Position numbers and translations under genes: made by a program
In this document: one piece after another, positions 27,932 to 36,626 of the stretch
Layout of the letters: the number at the start of each line of letters is the position of its first letter
Numbering within the stretch: the first letter of the stretch is position 1
Notes under the pieces: generated by a model
Database searches by the model: none
What the model saw: the letters and a program-made list of their open reading frames with translations, nothing else
Told to the model about the DNA's origin: nothing
Origin: JADKIH01 sp031385005
GTDB lineage: Bacteria > Bacteroidota > Bacteroidia > AKYH767-A > 2013-40CM-41-45
Length of the DNA: 64,000 bases
Assembly: GCA_031385005.1 (NCBI GenBank)
Contig: JANNBB010000027.1
Location: 72,948-136,947 of the forward strand
Reading direction: 5' to 3'

Positions 27932-30541
27932 TTGATCAAAGAAGAAACAAAAACGGCCCTTGTAGAAACGCCCTTGATGAAGCAGTATTATACCATCAAG
28001 GCGAAGTATCCCGATGCAATGTTATTATTTCGTGTCGGAGATTTTTACGAAACTTTTGGCGAAGATGCCATAAGGGCTTCTTCCGTTTTAGGAATCGTGC
28101 TTACACGCAGGGCCAACGGTAGCGCATCATTTATTGAACTTGCCGGTTTTCCGCATCATTCGCTGGATACCTATTTGCCGCGACTTGTTCGTGCAGGCAT
28201 GCGCGTGGCTATCTGCGATCAACTGGAAGATCCAAAGCTCACCAAGAAAATTGTAAAAAGAGGTGTCACCGAATTGGTTAGTCCGGGTGTTTCTTACAAC
28301 GATAAAATTCTCGATCACAAGAAAAATAATTTTTTAGGCAGCATTCACGGAGACGGAAAAAATTTCGGTATTGCATTCATCGATATAAGCACCGGAGAAT
28401 TTCTTGTAGCGGAGGGAAATGCATCTTATATTGATAAGTTGATACAGAATTTCAATCCATGTGAAATCATTTTTTCCAAATCCAATAAAAAAGATTACAC
28501 CGATTTATATGCATCGCGATTTTATTGCTTTTCATTGGATGAATGGGTTTATCAGGAAGATTATGCCAGAGAAACCTTGCTCAAACACTTCGGCACAATT
28601 TCCCTGAAAGGATTTGGTGTTCAGGATATGCCCGTTGCAGTTATTGCAGCAGGCGCAGCATTGCATTATGTCTCCGACACCCGCCAGGAACAACTCAAAC
28701 ACATCAGTGGTATTTCACGTATCGAAGAAGATAAATACGTCTGGCTCGATAAATTTACCATTCGGAATCTGGAAATCGTAAATCCTTCCAATGAGAAAGG
28801 TGTTTCTTTGGTTGACATTATCGATCATACGCTGACGCCAATGGGCGGCCGTTTACTTCGCCGCTGGTTGTTATTGCCGTTAAAAGATGTGACTTCCATC
28901 GAAGAACGACAAGAGGCCGTCAGTTACATGTTGCATCATTCCGATTTTCCAAATGCATTGAGCACCTTGTTAAAACAAGCCGGAGATCTCGAGCGAATGA
29001 TTTCCAAAGCAGCACTCGGAAAAATTTCTCCGCGTGAGGTTCAGCAATTGCGACGTTCACTCGAGATGGTTCAGCAGATTCGAGAATTGTGCTTGCAAAC
29101 GGATAATCCTTCCATCCGCACGATAGCCGATCAATTAAATACTTGCTCACTCATCAAAGACCGTATCATCCGCGAATTGCATCCCGATGCACCGGCCATG
29201 GTAAATAAGGGCAGCGTCATCAACGAAGGATTTCATGCCGAACTCGACGAGCTTCGAAACATCGCCTTTAACGGAAAAGATTATTTGCTCAGGATGCAGC
29301 AGCGTGAAGCCGAACGCACAGGAATCACATCCTTGAAAGTCGGCTTCAATAATGTTTTTGGATATTACATAGAAGTCACACACACACATAAAGACAAGGT
29401 CCCGACAGAGTGGACGCGAAAGCAAACGCTTACGAATGCAGAAAGATACATAACCGAAGAACTCAAACAATATGAAGAAAAAATTCTCGGAGCTGAAGAG
29501 AAAATTCTTGCTTTGGAAGTTCGTCTGTTTGCAGAACTCGTTCAAGGTATTGTAGAATATGTGCAGCCCATACAATTGAACGCTTCACTTATAGCCCGGT
29601 TAGATTGTCTCCATTCATTTGCCGATGTGGCAGGTAAAAATGAATATGTTCGTCCGGTGGTGAATGATTCCCGCATCATCGACATTCAAAACGGTCGCCA
29701 TCCTGTTATCGAAAAACAACTTGCACAGGGAGAGAAATTTATTGCCAACGACATTTACCTGGATCCTGACGCACAGCAAATACTGATGATAACCGGTCCG
29801 AATATGTCGGGTAAATCAGCTCTGTTGCGCCAGACTGCATTGATCACCTTGCTCGCTCAAACAGGAAGTTTTGTCCCTGCATCCTCTGCGCAAATCGGAA
29901 TCGTAGACAGGATATTTACCCGTGTTGGTGCAAGTGATAATATTTCCTCAGGGGAGTCGACGTTCATGGTGGAGATGAATGAAACGGCGAGCATATTACA
30001 CAATGTTTCGGCGCGCAGTTTGATTTTACTCGATGAGATTGGACGAGGAACAGCTACTTATGACGGTATCAGCATTGCATGGGCAATCGCCGAATATTTA
30101 CATAACCACGCAGCCGGTCGCCCGAAGACTTTGTTCGCAACGCACTACCACGAATTAAATGAAATGGAAGAACTTATGCCGCGCATCAGAAATTACCATG
30201 TGGCAGTAAGAGAAGTGGCCAACAACGTTATCTTTTTACGCAAGCTGATTCCGGGAGGAAGTGAGCATTCGTTCGGAATTCATGTGGCGAAAATGGCCGG
30301 CATACCTGCCAAGGTTGTGATTCGTGCCCAGGAGATGTTGAAGCATTTAGAAGCAAGCAGAAGTAATCCGGGTAAACCGGGAAGTACTTCCGACGATAAT
30401 ATGCAGTTGAGTTTTTTCCAGCTCGATGATCCTGTGCTGGCGCAAATAAAAGATGAAATCGTAAACACCGATATCGATAACTTGACGCCGCTGCAGGCAT
30501 TGAATAAATTGCAGGAGATTAAAAAAATCCTAGGCGCTTAA
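27932..30541 (+). CDS. mutS: DNA mismatch repair protein MutS
   Basis: 869 aa from TTG 27932, the usual MutS length. The frame stays open upstream to a TTG at 27824, but those 36 residues overlap trmH and look non-coding; the first in-frame ATG (27977) would cut into the conserved TPLMKQYY start. Mismatch-binding motif GDFYETF near residue 40; lever and clamp regions follow; ATPase with Walker A GPNMSGKSALLRQ, LLDEIGRGTATYDG and THYHEL. Recognises mispairs and starts repair with MutL. The N-terminal start is the only uncertain part. Confidence 0.95.
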   Translation: MIKEETKTALVETPLMKQYYTIKAKYPDAMLLFRVGDFYETFGEDAIRASSVLGIVLTRRANGSASFIELAGFPHHSLDTYLPRLVRAGMRVAICDQLEDPKLTKKIVKRGVTELVSPGVSYNDKILDHKKNNFLGSIHGDGKNFGIAFIDISTGEFLVAEGNASYIDKLIQNFNPCEIIFSKSNKKDYTDLYASRFYCFSLDEWVYQEDYARETLLKHFGTISLKGFGVQDMPVAVIAAGAALHYVSDTRQEQLKHISGISRIEEDKYVWLDKFTIRNLEIVNPSNEKGVSLVDIIDHTLTPMGGRLLRRWLLLPLKDVTSIEERQEAVSYMLHHSDFPNALSTLLKQAGDLERMISKAALGKISPREVQQLRRSLEMVQQIRELCLQTDNPSIRTIADQLNTCSLIKDRIIRELHPDAPAMVNKGSVINEGFHAELDELRNIAFNGKDYLLRMQQREAERTGITSLKVGFNNVFGYYIEVTHTHKDKVPTEWTRKQTLTNAERYITEELKQYEEKILGAEEKILALEVRLFAELVQGIVEYVQPIQLNASLIARLDCLHSFADVAGKNEYVRPVVNDSRIIDIQNGRHPVIEKQLAQGEKFIANDIYLDPDAQQILMITGPNMSGKSALLRQTALITLLAQTGSFVPASSAQIGIVDRIFTRVGASDNISSGESTFMVEMNETASILHNVSARSLILLDEIGRGTATYDGISIAWAIAEYLHNHAAGRPKTLFATHYHELNEMEELMPRIRNYHVAVREVANNVIFLRKLIPGGSEHSFGIHVAKMAGIPAKVVIRAQEMLKHLEASRSNPGKPGSTSDDNMQLSFFQLDDPVLAQIKDEIVNTDIDNLTPLQALNKLQEIKKILGA

Positions 30542-30574
30542 AAGTTTTTACCTCCTTTGCTCTCTCTGTTCAGA

Positions 30575-30653
30575 CCTTTGATGCCTCTGCGGTTTAAAAC
30601 TAACGCCGGGACAAGCACAAGCGTCGAATTTTTACCACAGAGGCACAGAGTAC
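30575..30653. repeat. Intergenic inverted repeat containing CCACAGAGGCACAGAG
   Basis: The left part (ACCTTTGATGCCTCTGCGGT, from 30576) and the right part (TTTTTACCACAGAGGCACAG, from 30630) are imperfect reverse complements. The ACCACAGAGGCACAGAG word is one I know as a recurrent intergenic sequence in many environmental bacterial genomes. Lies between convergent mutS and the T9SS gene. Confidence 0.5.
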
Positions 30654-30673
30654 ACAATATGCATGTAAAAAAA

Positions 30674-32341
30674 TTACTCCTTCAACCACTGAATCGTTTC
30701 AATCATCTTATCGTTTTCCACCCGCACGAAATAAATTCCCGGAGAAAGATTTTCCAATTCGGAAAAAGAAAAAGTAGGTGAATGAATTTCCGCATCAAAT
30801 AGTTTTTGTCCGCAGACGTCGAGTAACATCAAGGAGTTTTTGCCCTCATTTAATTTAAGAATAGGAGCGGAAGATGGATTCGGAAAAAGAGAAATATTGC
30901 TTTTCAGAATATTATTTTTAATTCCTGTAACAATTCCTGTGTTACCATCGCCCGTAATATTTTGTGCGAATACACCTGAAGCTCCGCCTCTGTCATCCTG
31001 CCAGACAAACACCAAGTTGTTCCCAACAAACTTTCCGGAAGAGAAATCGTCTTTATTGCTGTTGACAGCAGAGAGTGAAACGGGCAAAGCAGCCCACAAG
31101 AGCGTTCCACTGTAATCCAGTTTCATGGCAAAAACATGTACAGCGGAGAATCCACCATAAGACGACGAGAAGATGATGCCGTCGAATGCATCGTTAATAG
31201 TATTCGGAATGTAATTGCTAGAACTCATGGCAACAATATCGAGCGCATTCGTACCGAGTAAAACATTACCTGCCGCATCAAATTTCTGAACGCTAACACC
31301 GGATAAGGATTGTCCGCCGTCTTGTACACGCAGCAGCACCCAGAATTCACCACTGGCTTCAACAAAGCAAGAGGATTGCGCAAGCTTATTAGTTGAGGTA
31401 GAATTAGCAGCTTCTGTTCCGGTAGTACTCCAGAGAGTACCGGTAGAATCAATATGTTGCACGTATACGTCGATGAGCGCAGTGTTCACCGGATTGGAAG
31501 AATTGAAAGCAACATACATACCGCCGGTTAAGTCGCTAACGGGCTCGGGAAAAACAAAGTAAGGAATGGTCTTGGTGGATACTTTTACAGGGGAAACCCA
31601 GCTGTTACTTCCGGCTGCATCTATTTTTTGAGAGTAAAGAGTTGAAGTAACGCCCGGAAACGAACCATTTTCTTCGACGAAGAGCATGAGGATATTGTCG
31701 TATCCGGAAGGAAGTAATTTCGGTCGGGAATATTTCAATGAACCGATGGTATCCCGAATCTGATAGATGTTATTCCATCTTGGAGTTCCGGAAGGCGAGA
31801 AGCGTTGAACAGAGATCCATTTCGAAGTGGAGGAGTTGGAATTCCAGGCGATGACGACGTCATTATTGGAAGTGATTCCGATAACCGGAGCGATACCATC
31901 CTGAGCGGCGGAATCGATGAGTGAAATTCCGGCTGCTCCCCAGGCAAGCGAGCCGGCCGCGGTTACTTTATAAGCGACGGCATTCAATACGCCGGTTCTT
32001 TCATCCTGAAAAGCGACGACAGCATTGCCATCGTTATCGGCTTTCAAATCGTAGCGGAAGAGAGCGGTATTCTGCGGATAGTTGCTGACGATGATTCCTT
32101 CGGGAGCCCATAATTTATAACCGTTTGAGTCGAGTAATTGCATGCGCAATTCGAAATTTCCGCCTACACCATATTCGAACCAGGAAATGTAGGTGCTGCC
32201 ATTGGTGGTGGTTGCCATGAGTGGAGTAGTGGCACCGGCAGTATCTCTGACGGTGGTATTAAGGGTAGAATCGTTTGTCCACTGTGCTTGAATATTCAGG
32301 TTAAAAGCCAAAAGGCAAAGGAGGAGAAGAATTTTTTTCAT
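30674..32341 (-). CDS. Secreted protein with T9SS type A sorting domain
   Basis: 555 aa. Signal peptide MKKILLLLCLLAFNLNIQA. The body repeats WxPxG/DxxGN units (LLDSNGYKLWAPEGI, VTAAGSLAWGAAGI, FSPSGTPRWNNIY, LDYSGTLLWAALP) that suggest a beta-propeller-like fold. The last ~75 residues are a T9SS type A domain: SLFPNPSSAPILKL and SPGIYFVRVEN. Likely surface-exposed or released; no enzymatic motif seen. Transcribed alone, converging on mutS. Confidence 0.88.
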   Translation of the reverse strand: MKKILLLLCLLAFNLNIQAQWTNDSTLNTTVRDTAGATTPLMATTTNGSTYISWFEYGVGGNFELRMQLLDSNGYKLWAPEGIIVSNYPQNTALFRYDLKADNDGNAVVAFQDERTGVLNAVAYKVTAAGSLAWGAAGISLIDSAAQDGIAPVIGITSNNDVVIAWNSNSSTSKWISVQRFSPSGTPRWNNIYQIRDTIGSLKYSRPKLLPSGYDNILMLFVEENGSFPGVTSTLYSQKIDAAGSNSWVSPVKVSTKTIPYFVFPEPVSDLTGGMYVAFNSSNPVNTALIDVYVQHIDSTGTLWSTTGTEAANSTSTNKLAQSSCFVEASGEFWVLLRVQDGGQSLSGVSVQKFDAAGNVLLGTNALDIVAMSSSNYIPNTINDAFDGIIFSSSYGGFSAVHVFAMKLDYSGTLLWAALPVSLSAVNSNKDDFSSGKFVGNNLVFVWQDDRGGASGVFAQNITGDGNTGIVTGIKNNILKSNISLFPNPSSAPILKLNEGKNSLMLLDVCGQKLFDAEIHSPTFSFSELENLSPGIYFVRVENDKMIETIQWLKE

Positions 32342-32469
32342 TTAATTGATATTTATCGGGACGAATGTAGCAACATTTTGTGTAAAATATACTGATTTTC
32401 AGCCAGTACCATTGATAGCAGCAACTTGCAGGGGAATAGAGTTTGGAGGTATCAATAATCCCTGAAATT

Positions 32470-32498
32470 TTGAAAAACAGGAAATTTCTTTACCTTTG
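32470..32498 (+). promoter_or_regulatory. Promoter of tRNA-Gly (TTG-N18-TACCTTTG)
   Basis: TTG at 32470-32472 (within TTTTG) and TACCTTTG at 32491-32498 fit the Bacteroidota -33/-7 elements with 18-nt spacing. Start expected ~11 nt before the mature tRNA 5' end. Confidence 0.7.
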
Positions 32499-32513
32499 TC
32501 ATCCTGAAAAAAA

Positions 32514-32586
<73 letters not shown>

Positions 32587-32591
32587 CGAAG

Positions 32592-32617
32592 ACTCTCTCG
32601 GATGAGAGAGTTTTTTT
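32592..32617 (+). terminator. Terminator after tRNA-Gly
   Basis: Stem ACTCTCTC (32592-32599) with GAGAGAGT (32604-32611), GGAT loop, then T-run to 32617. Placed 6 nt after the tRNA. Confidence 0.85.
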
Positions 32618-32665
32618 GTTTTAGAAGAAAATGTAATTTTAGTCTAGCAAAAGAAAATCAGTGTG

Positions 32666-32750
32666 AGTCTGTAGTCTGAAGTCCGAAGTCCGTAGTCCGA
32701 AGTCCGAAGTCTGGAGTCGGACTCCGGACTCCGGACTCAGACTCCGGACT
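32666..32750. repeat. 7-bp tandem repeat array (AGTCYGN) folding on itself
   Basis: About seven AGTCCGA-like 7-mers in the first half (32666-32715) are followed by GGACTCC-like 7-mers, their reverse complement, in the second half. The array could form a long hairpin in either strand. It fills the gap between tRNA-Gly and tRNA-Leu. Confidence 0.85.
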
Positions 32751-32758
32751 GAAGAAAA

Positions 32759-32843
32759 GCCCGGGTGGTGGAACTGGTAGACACGCAGGACTTAAAATCC
32801 TGTGATCATTGCGATCGTGCGGGTTCGATTCCCGCCCCGGGTA
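32759..32843 (+). tRNA. tRNA-Leu (TAA)
   Basis: 85 nt with a long variable arm. Acceptor GCCCGGG/CCCGGGT, anticodon stem CAGGA/TCCTG with loop CTTAAAA (anticodon TAA), variable arm GATCATTGCGATC, T arm GCGGG/CCCGC with TTCGATT loop, discriminator A. Its 3' end is the attachment site of the integrative element that follows; the gene is intact. Confidence 0.96.
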
Positions 32844-32844
32844 C
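32823..32844 (+). repeat. attL of the tRNA-Leu element
   Basis: T-loop to discriminator of tRNA-Leu plus one base. Identical to 38044-38065 at 19 of 22 positions, with the last 14 (CCCGCCCCGGGTAC) exact. The three differences lie at the tRNA-proximal side, so crossover was probably inside the exact 14 nt. Confidence 0.85.
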
Positions 32845-32900
32845 TTTGAATTTAGTTAAACATCTAACCTCCAACTATTTATAGTGGAGGTTTTTGTTTT

Positions 32901-32925
32901 GGGAGCAGTTGAGGGGGCAGTTTTA
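32901..32925 (+). repeat. Left G-rich direct repeat, candidate integrase arm site
   Basis: GGGAGCAGTTGAGGGGGCAG plus TTTTA; 24 of 25 positions match 37912-37936, in the same orientation. It lies 57 nt inside attL. It holds two GRGCAGTT-like words ~12 nt apart. Arm-type binding sites of tyrosine integrases are arranged this way, so this function is inferred. Confidence 0.6.
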
Positions 32926-32949
32926 ATCATTTAACTCAATGCAATCATT

Positions 32950-33558
32950 CTACCGGGTAAAAATTATATATAAACTCACAATGATGATAATAAGTACAAT
33001 GGCAGCCTGAATTTTTTTTGCAGTTGTTGGAGGAGGTTCTACTCTTGGTAATGAATTTGAAGATTTGCAATGAGGACAAAGAACAACATTAGTTATTGTG
33101 CTATTTGCATAAAATGATTTTTTACATATACCACAATTGAATTGAGTTGTTTCAGGTAGCTTTTCTATTGATGCTTCTTTAGGTTTGTATTTCTCATTAA
33201 TAGCGGCCTTTTGACTGTCTGTAAACTGAAGAGCCTGCGATATATAAGTAATAAGTTTTTGAATGTGTTCATTAGCTAATGTTACTTCATAAGATTTATC
33301 AAACGCACCAATTTTTCTTTTTATCTCAATAGTTATTTCTGTTTTTGAATCTCCAATAGCAGAGAGATTAATATCAATGAAAACTCCTAAACTTAAAAAC
33401 TCAGTTGTTTGATATGTGTATTGATGAAAAATTTCATTGTAGGAAGTTAATGTATAATTTTTATCAATGTCTCTAATAAACAAAACAGCTTCTTTTATTT
33501 TTTCTAAAGAGTAATCTACATTAACAGTTTTCTTTGGGTTTGGAATTACGCCTATCAT
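32950..33558 (-). CDS. Zinc-ribbon protein with C-terminal membrane anchor
   Basis: 202 aa from ATG 33558 (MIGVIPNPKKTVNVDYSLEK); an upstream ATG at 33624 lies in the palindromic region and is less likely. The N-terminal ~130 residues are alpha/beta and unrecognised. A zinc-ribbon-like motif CGICKKSF...CPHC follows at ~140-165, then a Pro/Thr linker and a C-terminal hydrophobic helix (IQAAIVLIIIIVSLYIIF), so the protein is probably tail-anchored with its bulk in the cytoplasm. Cargo of the small element. Function unknown. Confidence 0.65.
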   Translation of the reverse strand: MIGVIPNPKKTVNVDYSLEKIKEAVLFIRDIDKNYTLTSYNEIFHQYTYQTTEFLSLGVFIDINLSAIGDSKTEITIEIKRKIGAFDKSYEVTLANEHIQKLITYISQALQFTDSQKAAINEKYKPKEASIEKLPETTQFNCGICKKSFYANSTITNVVLCPHCKSSNSLPRVEPPPTTAKKIQAAIVLIIIIVSLYIIFTR

Positions 33559-33610
33559 ATTTTCAAGTTTAGAATTGTTTAAAATTCGATTTTGGTATAG
33601 GCATAAAAAA

Positions 33611-33746
33611 TCGGCGTGGGTCATTCTGTATTGTCCGCTACTGAGGTACTGGAAATACCTGCAAACGAAACAAACAAAAGCCCACGCCTTGCGTGAGCGT
33701 TTTGCCGTTCTCTCGTTTGCATTGAAGTTTCCAGTTTTCAGTAGCG
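33611..33746. repeat. Long imperfect palindrome, attC-like or mobile-repeat-like
   Basis: Left arm 33636-33668 (CGCTACTGA, ACTGGAAA, TGCAAACGA) pairs with right arm 33713-33746 (TCGTTTGCA, TTTCCAGT, CAGTAGCG) with small internal bulges. A second inverted pair, GGCGTGGG (33613-33620) and CCCACGCC (33681-33688), overlaps it. The bulged long-stem shape recalls integron attC folding, but no integron integrase is near. Lies upstream of the zinc-ribbon gene. Confidence 0.6.
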
Positions 33747-33904
33747 AGATTCAGCTTAACGCTAATTCTTTATGTGATTTTAGATTACATAGATTCGTTT
33801 ATTTTTAATGACACAAGTATATGAATTTTGTTGAAAGTTTGTGAGCTAATTAAATGATGTTTACACAAAATTTTGCACTATAATAGTCTCCCTAAATATT
33901 TTCA

Positions 33905-34219
33905 TTACGTTGTATGATTTTCTTCGCAATTACCTTTTCTACAATATGGATTTTGAAAAATTACTTGTGTAGGAGGTCGAGTAAGTTTTTCAAATTCTGG
34001 ATTGATAGTTATACTTTTCAATTGAGGACAAATGTATTTAGCTACTTCTTTATGTGCATGAAATCGAATGTTAATGTCTTGTTTTTCATCGTTAGCAATT
34101 GCAGCCATAGCCAAAACCGGATGATATTCCGGAAACTTTTCTAAAAGCAATTCCGAAAGTATTTTACTTTTTTTATTTGGTGTGCCCGAAGTTCTACCTC
34201 CGGTTTTTTCTCCCGTCAT
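33905..34219 (-). CDS. Small DNA-binding protein, terminase-small-subunit-like
   Basis: 104 aa. N-terminal GEKTGGRTSGTPNKKSKIL resembles the GRPKGxxNK start of phage terminase small subunits and related DNA-binding proteins; a helical segment with FHAHKEVAKYICPQL follows. Two C-terminal Cys/His (YCRKGNCEENH) could bind metal. 33 bp downstream of the Rep-like gene, so probably co-transcribed. Role in the element unknown; family assignment is tentative. Confidence 0.5.
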   Translation of the reverse strand: MTGEKTGGRTSGTPNKKSKILSELLLEKFPEYHPVLAMAAIANDEKQDINIRFHAHKEVAKYICPQLKSITINPEFEKLTRPPTQVIFQNPYCRKGNCEENHTT

Positions 34220-34252
34220 TTCATCTACTTTTATCTACTTTAGATAATTATA

Positions 34253-35542
34253 TCAGTTTTCATTTCTTCTATTAGTCTTACTAAATTGTTTAAGCTCTGA
34301 TTTATTTAGTAAGGGGATTGTATCAAACAACAAACCCCGGAGTTTTTTTTTATTTTCTCTTTTATAAAAATTGTTTCGCGAGTTGCTATGTCTGTTTCTG
34401 CATTTCTTTCCCTCCGCTCCGTACTTTTTTTCACTACAAAAAAGACTCCCCGGTTTTTGATCTGATATGTCCCGTCCGCACGACTTGCATTTTCTTACTT
34501 CTAATATTGGAGGTTGAATATTACCTAATACTTGAAGTGTAATATCCGTACAAGTTGTTTGAATTTGCTGAAATTTTTGAGGGGTAATTTCTGATCTACT
34601 TATTTCATTTACCCCGGTAATATCCGTACCAGTTATTTGTGTTAGTTGATCCCATTGTTTTGAAACCAATTCGACAACAGTTGATTGAATTTTTTTTTGT
34701 CCAAAGAGATCATTTAACTTTCTAAAATAAGTTTTTCGTTTACGATAATAGTTTTGATTATTTTCCCATAAATCCAACCAGTAATATTGATTACTGCACT
34801 CTGAAAATATTCGTACTTCATTTTTACTCATTCGTTTTTTATTGCTATCTCTATCACATAGTATCATAGAATCAACTGTTTTCATTAGAATGCTTTTCAG
34901 ATTAGAGTAATAATTTGTATTCAGTAAATCGTTAAGAGTTTTTATAAGCAATCCTTTTTTATGAAGGAATTGCATACGTCGAACCTTAATTTCTACTCTG
35001 AGAATATTATCATTTAACCCGTATTGTTTTCCCTTATCGTATAATTTAACTTCGTAATGTTCAAAATAGAATTTAATAAGAGCACCTTTACCGGAATACG
35101 TATTTCTATCCGGTCTTTGACCTCTATAACACAGAATAGAATCTAAGAATGTACTAACATTGAACGGCAAAATAATGTTGACTCCAAATTCTAAGTTGTG
35201 TAACCTTGTTAAACCGGGGTCTATTTTTAGTGTGGAGGCAATATAATGAACTGTTTGTTTAACCTCCGCGCTCGAAAATACTCCGCTATTATTTCCATGA
35301 AAATATTTGTGAAGACTCCCATGTAAATTAACGGAATGTTCGTTAGTGACAACTATCGTTAATCCCTTGAAGTCTGCCTTCTTTTCATATTTGGGAGGTA
35401 AGCCCCGTTTTTCCCGTTCTCGGTTGATAGGATTAATTTCTCCGGTTGAGGAGCTAACGAGAGTTTCAAAGTCGAGAAAGGGGATAGAAAGTATTTCTTT
35501 TGCTGTCAGGTCGATTATGTCGGAGTATATGTAATCAAACAT
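34253..35542 (-). CDS. Replication-initiator-like protein (gene II/X type) with C-terminal Cys motif
   Basis: 429 aa. The middle resembles phage/plasmid gene II/X replication proteins: FGVNIILPFNVSTFLDSILC, FEHYEVKLYDKGKQYGL, then ILRVEIKVRRMQFLHKKGL. Such proteins nick DNA to start rolling-circle replication; I do not see an unambiguous catalytic HUH, only NLHGSLHKYFH near residue 75. C-terminal CKSCGRDIS...CSEKKYGAEGKKC may bind zinc. Likely replicates the excised element. Similarity is by pattern only; a mobilisation role is possible. Confidence 0.5.
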   Translation of the reverse strand: MFDYIYSDIIDLTAKEILSIPFLDFETLVSSSTGEINPINREREKRGLPPKYEKKADFKGLTIVVTNEHSVNLHGSLHKYFHGNNSGVFSSAEVKQTVHYIASTLKIDPGLTRLHNLEFGVNIILPFNVSTFLDSILCYRGQRPDRNTYSGKGALIKFYFEHYEVKLYDKGKQYGLNDNILRVEIKVRRMQFLHKKGLLIKTLNDLLNTNYYSNLKSILMKTVDSMILCDRDSNKKRMSKNEVRIFSECSNQYYWLDLWENNQNYYRKRKTYFRKLNDLFGQKKIQSTVVELVSKQWDQLTQITGTDITGVNEISRSEITPQKFQQIQTTCTDITLQVLGNIQPPILEVRKCKSCGRDISDQKPGSLFCSEKKYGAEGKKCRNRHSNSRNNFYKRENKKKLRGLLFDTIPLLNKSELKQFSKTNRRNEN

Positions 35543-35635
35543 TATCTTTGCTCAAACGGTTTGCAGTTAGCCCTGTAATCGTTTTAGGACAAAAGGGGAC
35601 GCGGGAAACCGCACCCCTTATTTTTTGAACTGGAT

Positions 35636-35935
35636 TCATTTTGCAGTCCTCCCGTATTTTCTCACAGTATTAAGACACAACAGAATTTCACTTTTCTTAT
35701 ATCTGATACGTGAACCTATTCTATAAAAGGGAATTTTTTTATCATCTCTCCATTTTTTGAGAGTGACTTTTGAAACATGGAGAAAATCTCTAACCTCGTT
35801 TTCTGTTAAAAGGTCGTCTGATATAGAAGGAATTTGAGGAGGTGCGGAGGCACTCAGTTCTATTTTAATGCAATCCCGGAGAACTGTTTTAAATTCTTCT
35901 AATGGGATTGAAGAAAAAATAAGGTCGTTTGTCAT
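35636..35935 (-). CDS. Excisionase-like helix-turn-helix protein
   Basis: 99 aa. The C-terminal half is a MerR/excisionase-type HTH_17 domain: LLTENEVRDFLHVSKVTLKK, WRDDKKIPFYRIGSRIRYKK. Such proteins in Bacteroidota elements bend DNA for excision or control the element's genes. Lies between the Rep-like and RteC-like genes. Confidence 0.8.
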   Translation of the reverse strand: MTNDLIFSSIPLEEFKTVLRDCIKIELSASAPPQIPSISDDLLTENEVRDFLHVSKVTLKKWRDDKKIPFYRIGSRIRYKKSEILLCLNTVRKYGRTAK

Positions 35936-36021
35936 TTTTGTATCCTTGATTAAGAGAATACAAAAATTGGTTATTCATTGTCTAAGTTATTTGAATCTGT
36001 TTGAGTCAAATAAAATATTTT

Positions 36022-36603
36022 CTATTTCTCTTTATAGTCTTTAATGAAATCATTCAGAATCTCAGTAAACAATTTTTCTCCGTTGGTTCTTTTATAAGTA
36101 TGTAAGGAAGTACGTACTAACTCATTTATGTTACTGATAGATGTGTTGAATAGTGTTTCAATAGCAATTTTTATTTCCTCCATTGTCGCAGGTTGTCCAT
36201 TACCCTTTACAGTAATTCGACCAGTTTTTGATAGTGCATAGATTAATGTTGCAAGTTCAGTTTTACTACCTCTTCCTTTCCATTCTAACATTGAAATATT
36301 TTCAATAGATGATTTTAAACTTATTTTATACTCATTCATGCCTTCCAATTTTTCTTTTAGAAACTTCAAATATTTAAATAAAGAATGTTGGAATGAAATA
36401 CTCTCTTCATCGGCAGGTCGAAAATTTGCAGCCACTTCAAATTCTCTGATCTCCATTAACAAAAATTCATACTCGCTAAAATCAGGATTTAATTTAAGTC
36501 GATGCAACTTTTCATTGTAAAATGAAATTAAGTCCTCCGAATTTTTTAGAATCTTTCCGGTTGACGTTCGTATTTCTATACGTGAGCTTAAATTCTCCTC
36601 CAT
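36022..36603 (-). CDS. RteC-family regulator-like protein
   Basis: 193 aa. The C-terminal ~100 residues fit the RteC family: MLEWKGRGSKTELATLIYAL followed by a helical end (LFTEILNDFIKDYKE). In the Bacteroides CTnDOT system RteC is needed for excision, acting on xis genes. Here it sits just 23 bp downstream of the integrase gene and upstream of the excisionase-like gene, matching that role. Function inferred from family and position. Confidence 0.75.
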   Translation of the reverse strand: MEENLSSRIEIRTSTGKILKNSEDLISFYNEKLHRLKLNPDFSEYEFLLMEIREFEVAANFRPADEESISFQHSLFKYLKFLKEKLEGMNEYKISLKSSIENISMLEWKGRGSKTELATLIYALSKTGRITVKGNGQPATMEEIKIAIETLFNTSISNINELVRTSLHTYKRTNGEKLFTEILNDFIKDYKEK

Positions 36604-36626
36604 TGGTAAAAGTGTAATGATTATAA

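Noticed and set aside
32666..32750. Possible CRISPR array
   Set aside because: Units are only 7 bp and adjacent, with no spacers and no cas genes nearby.
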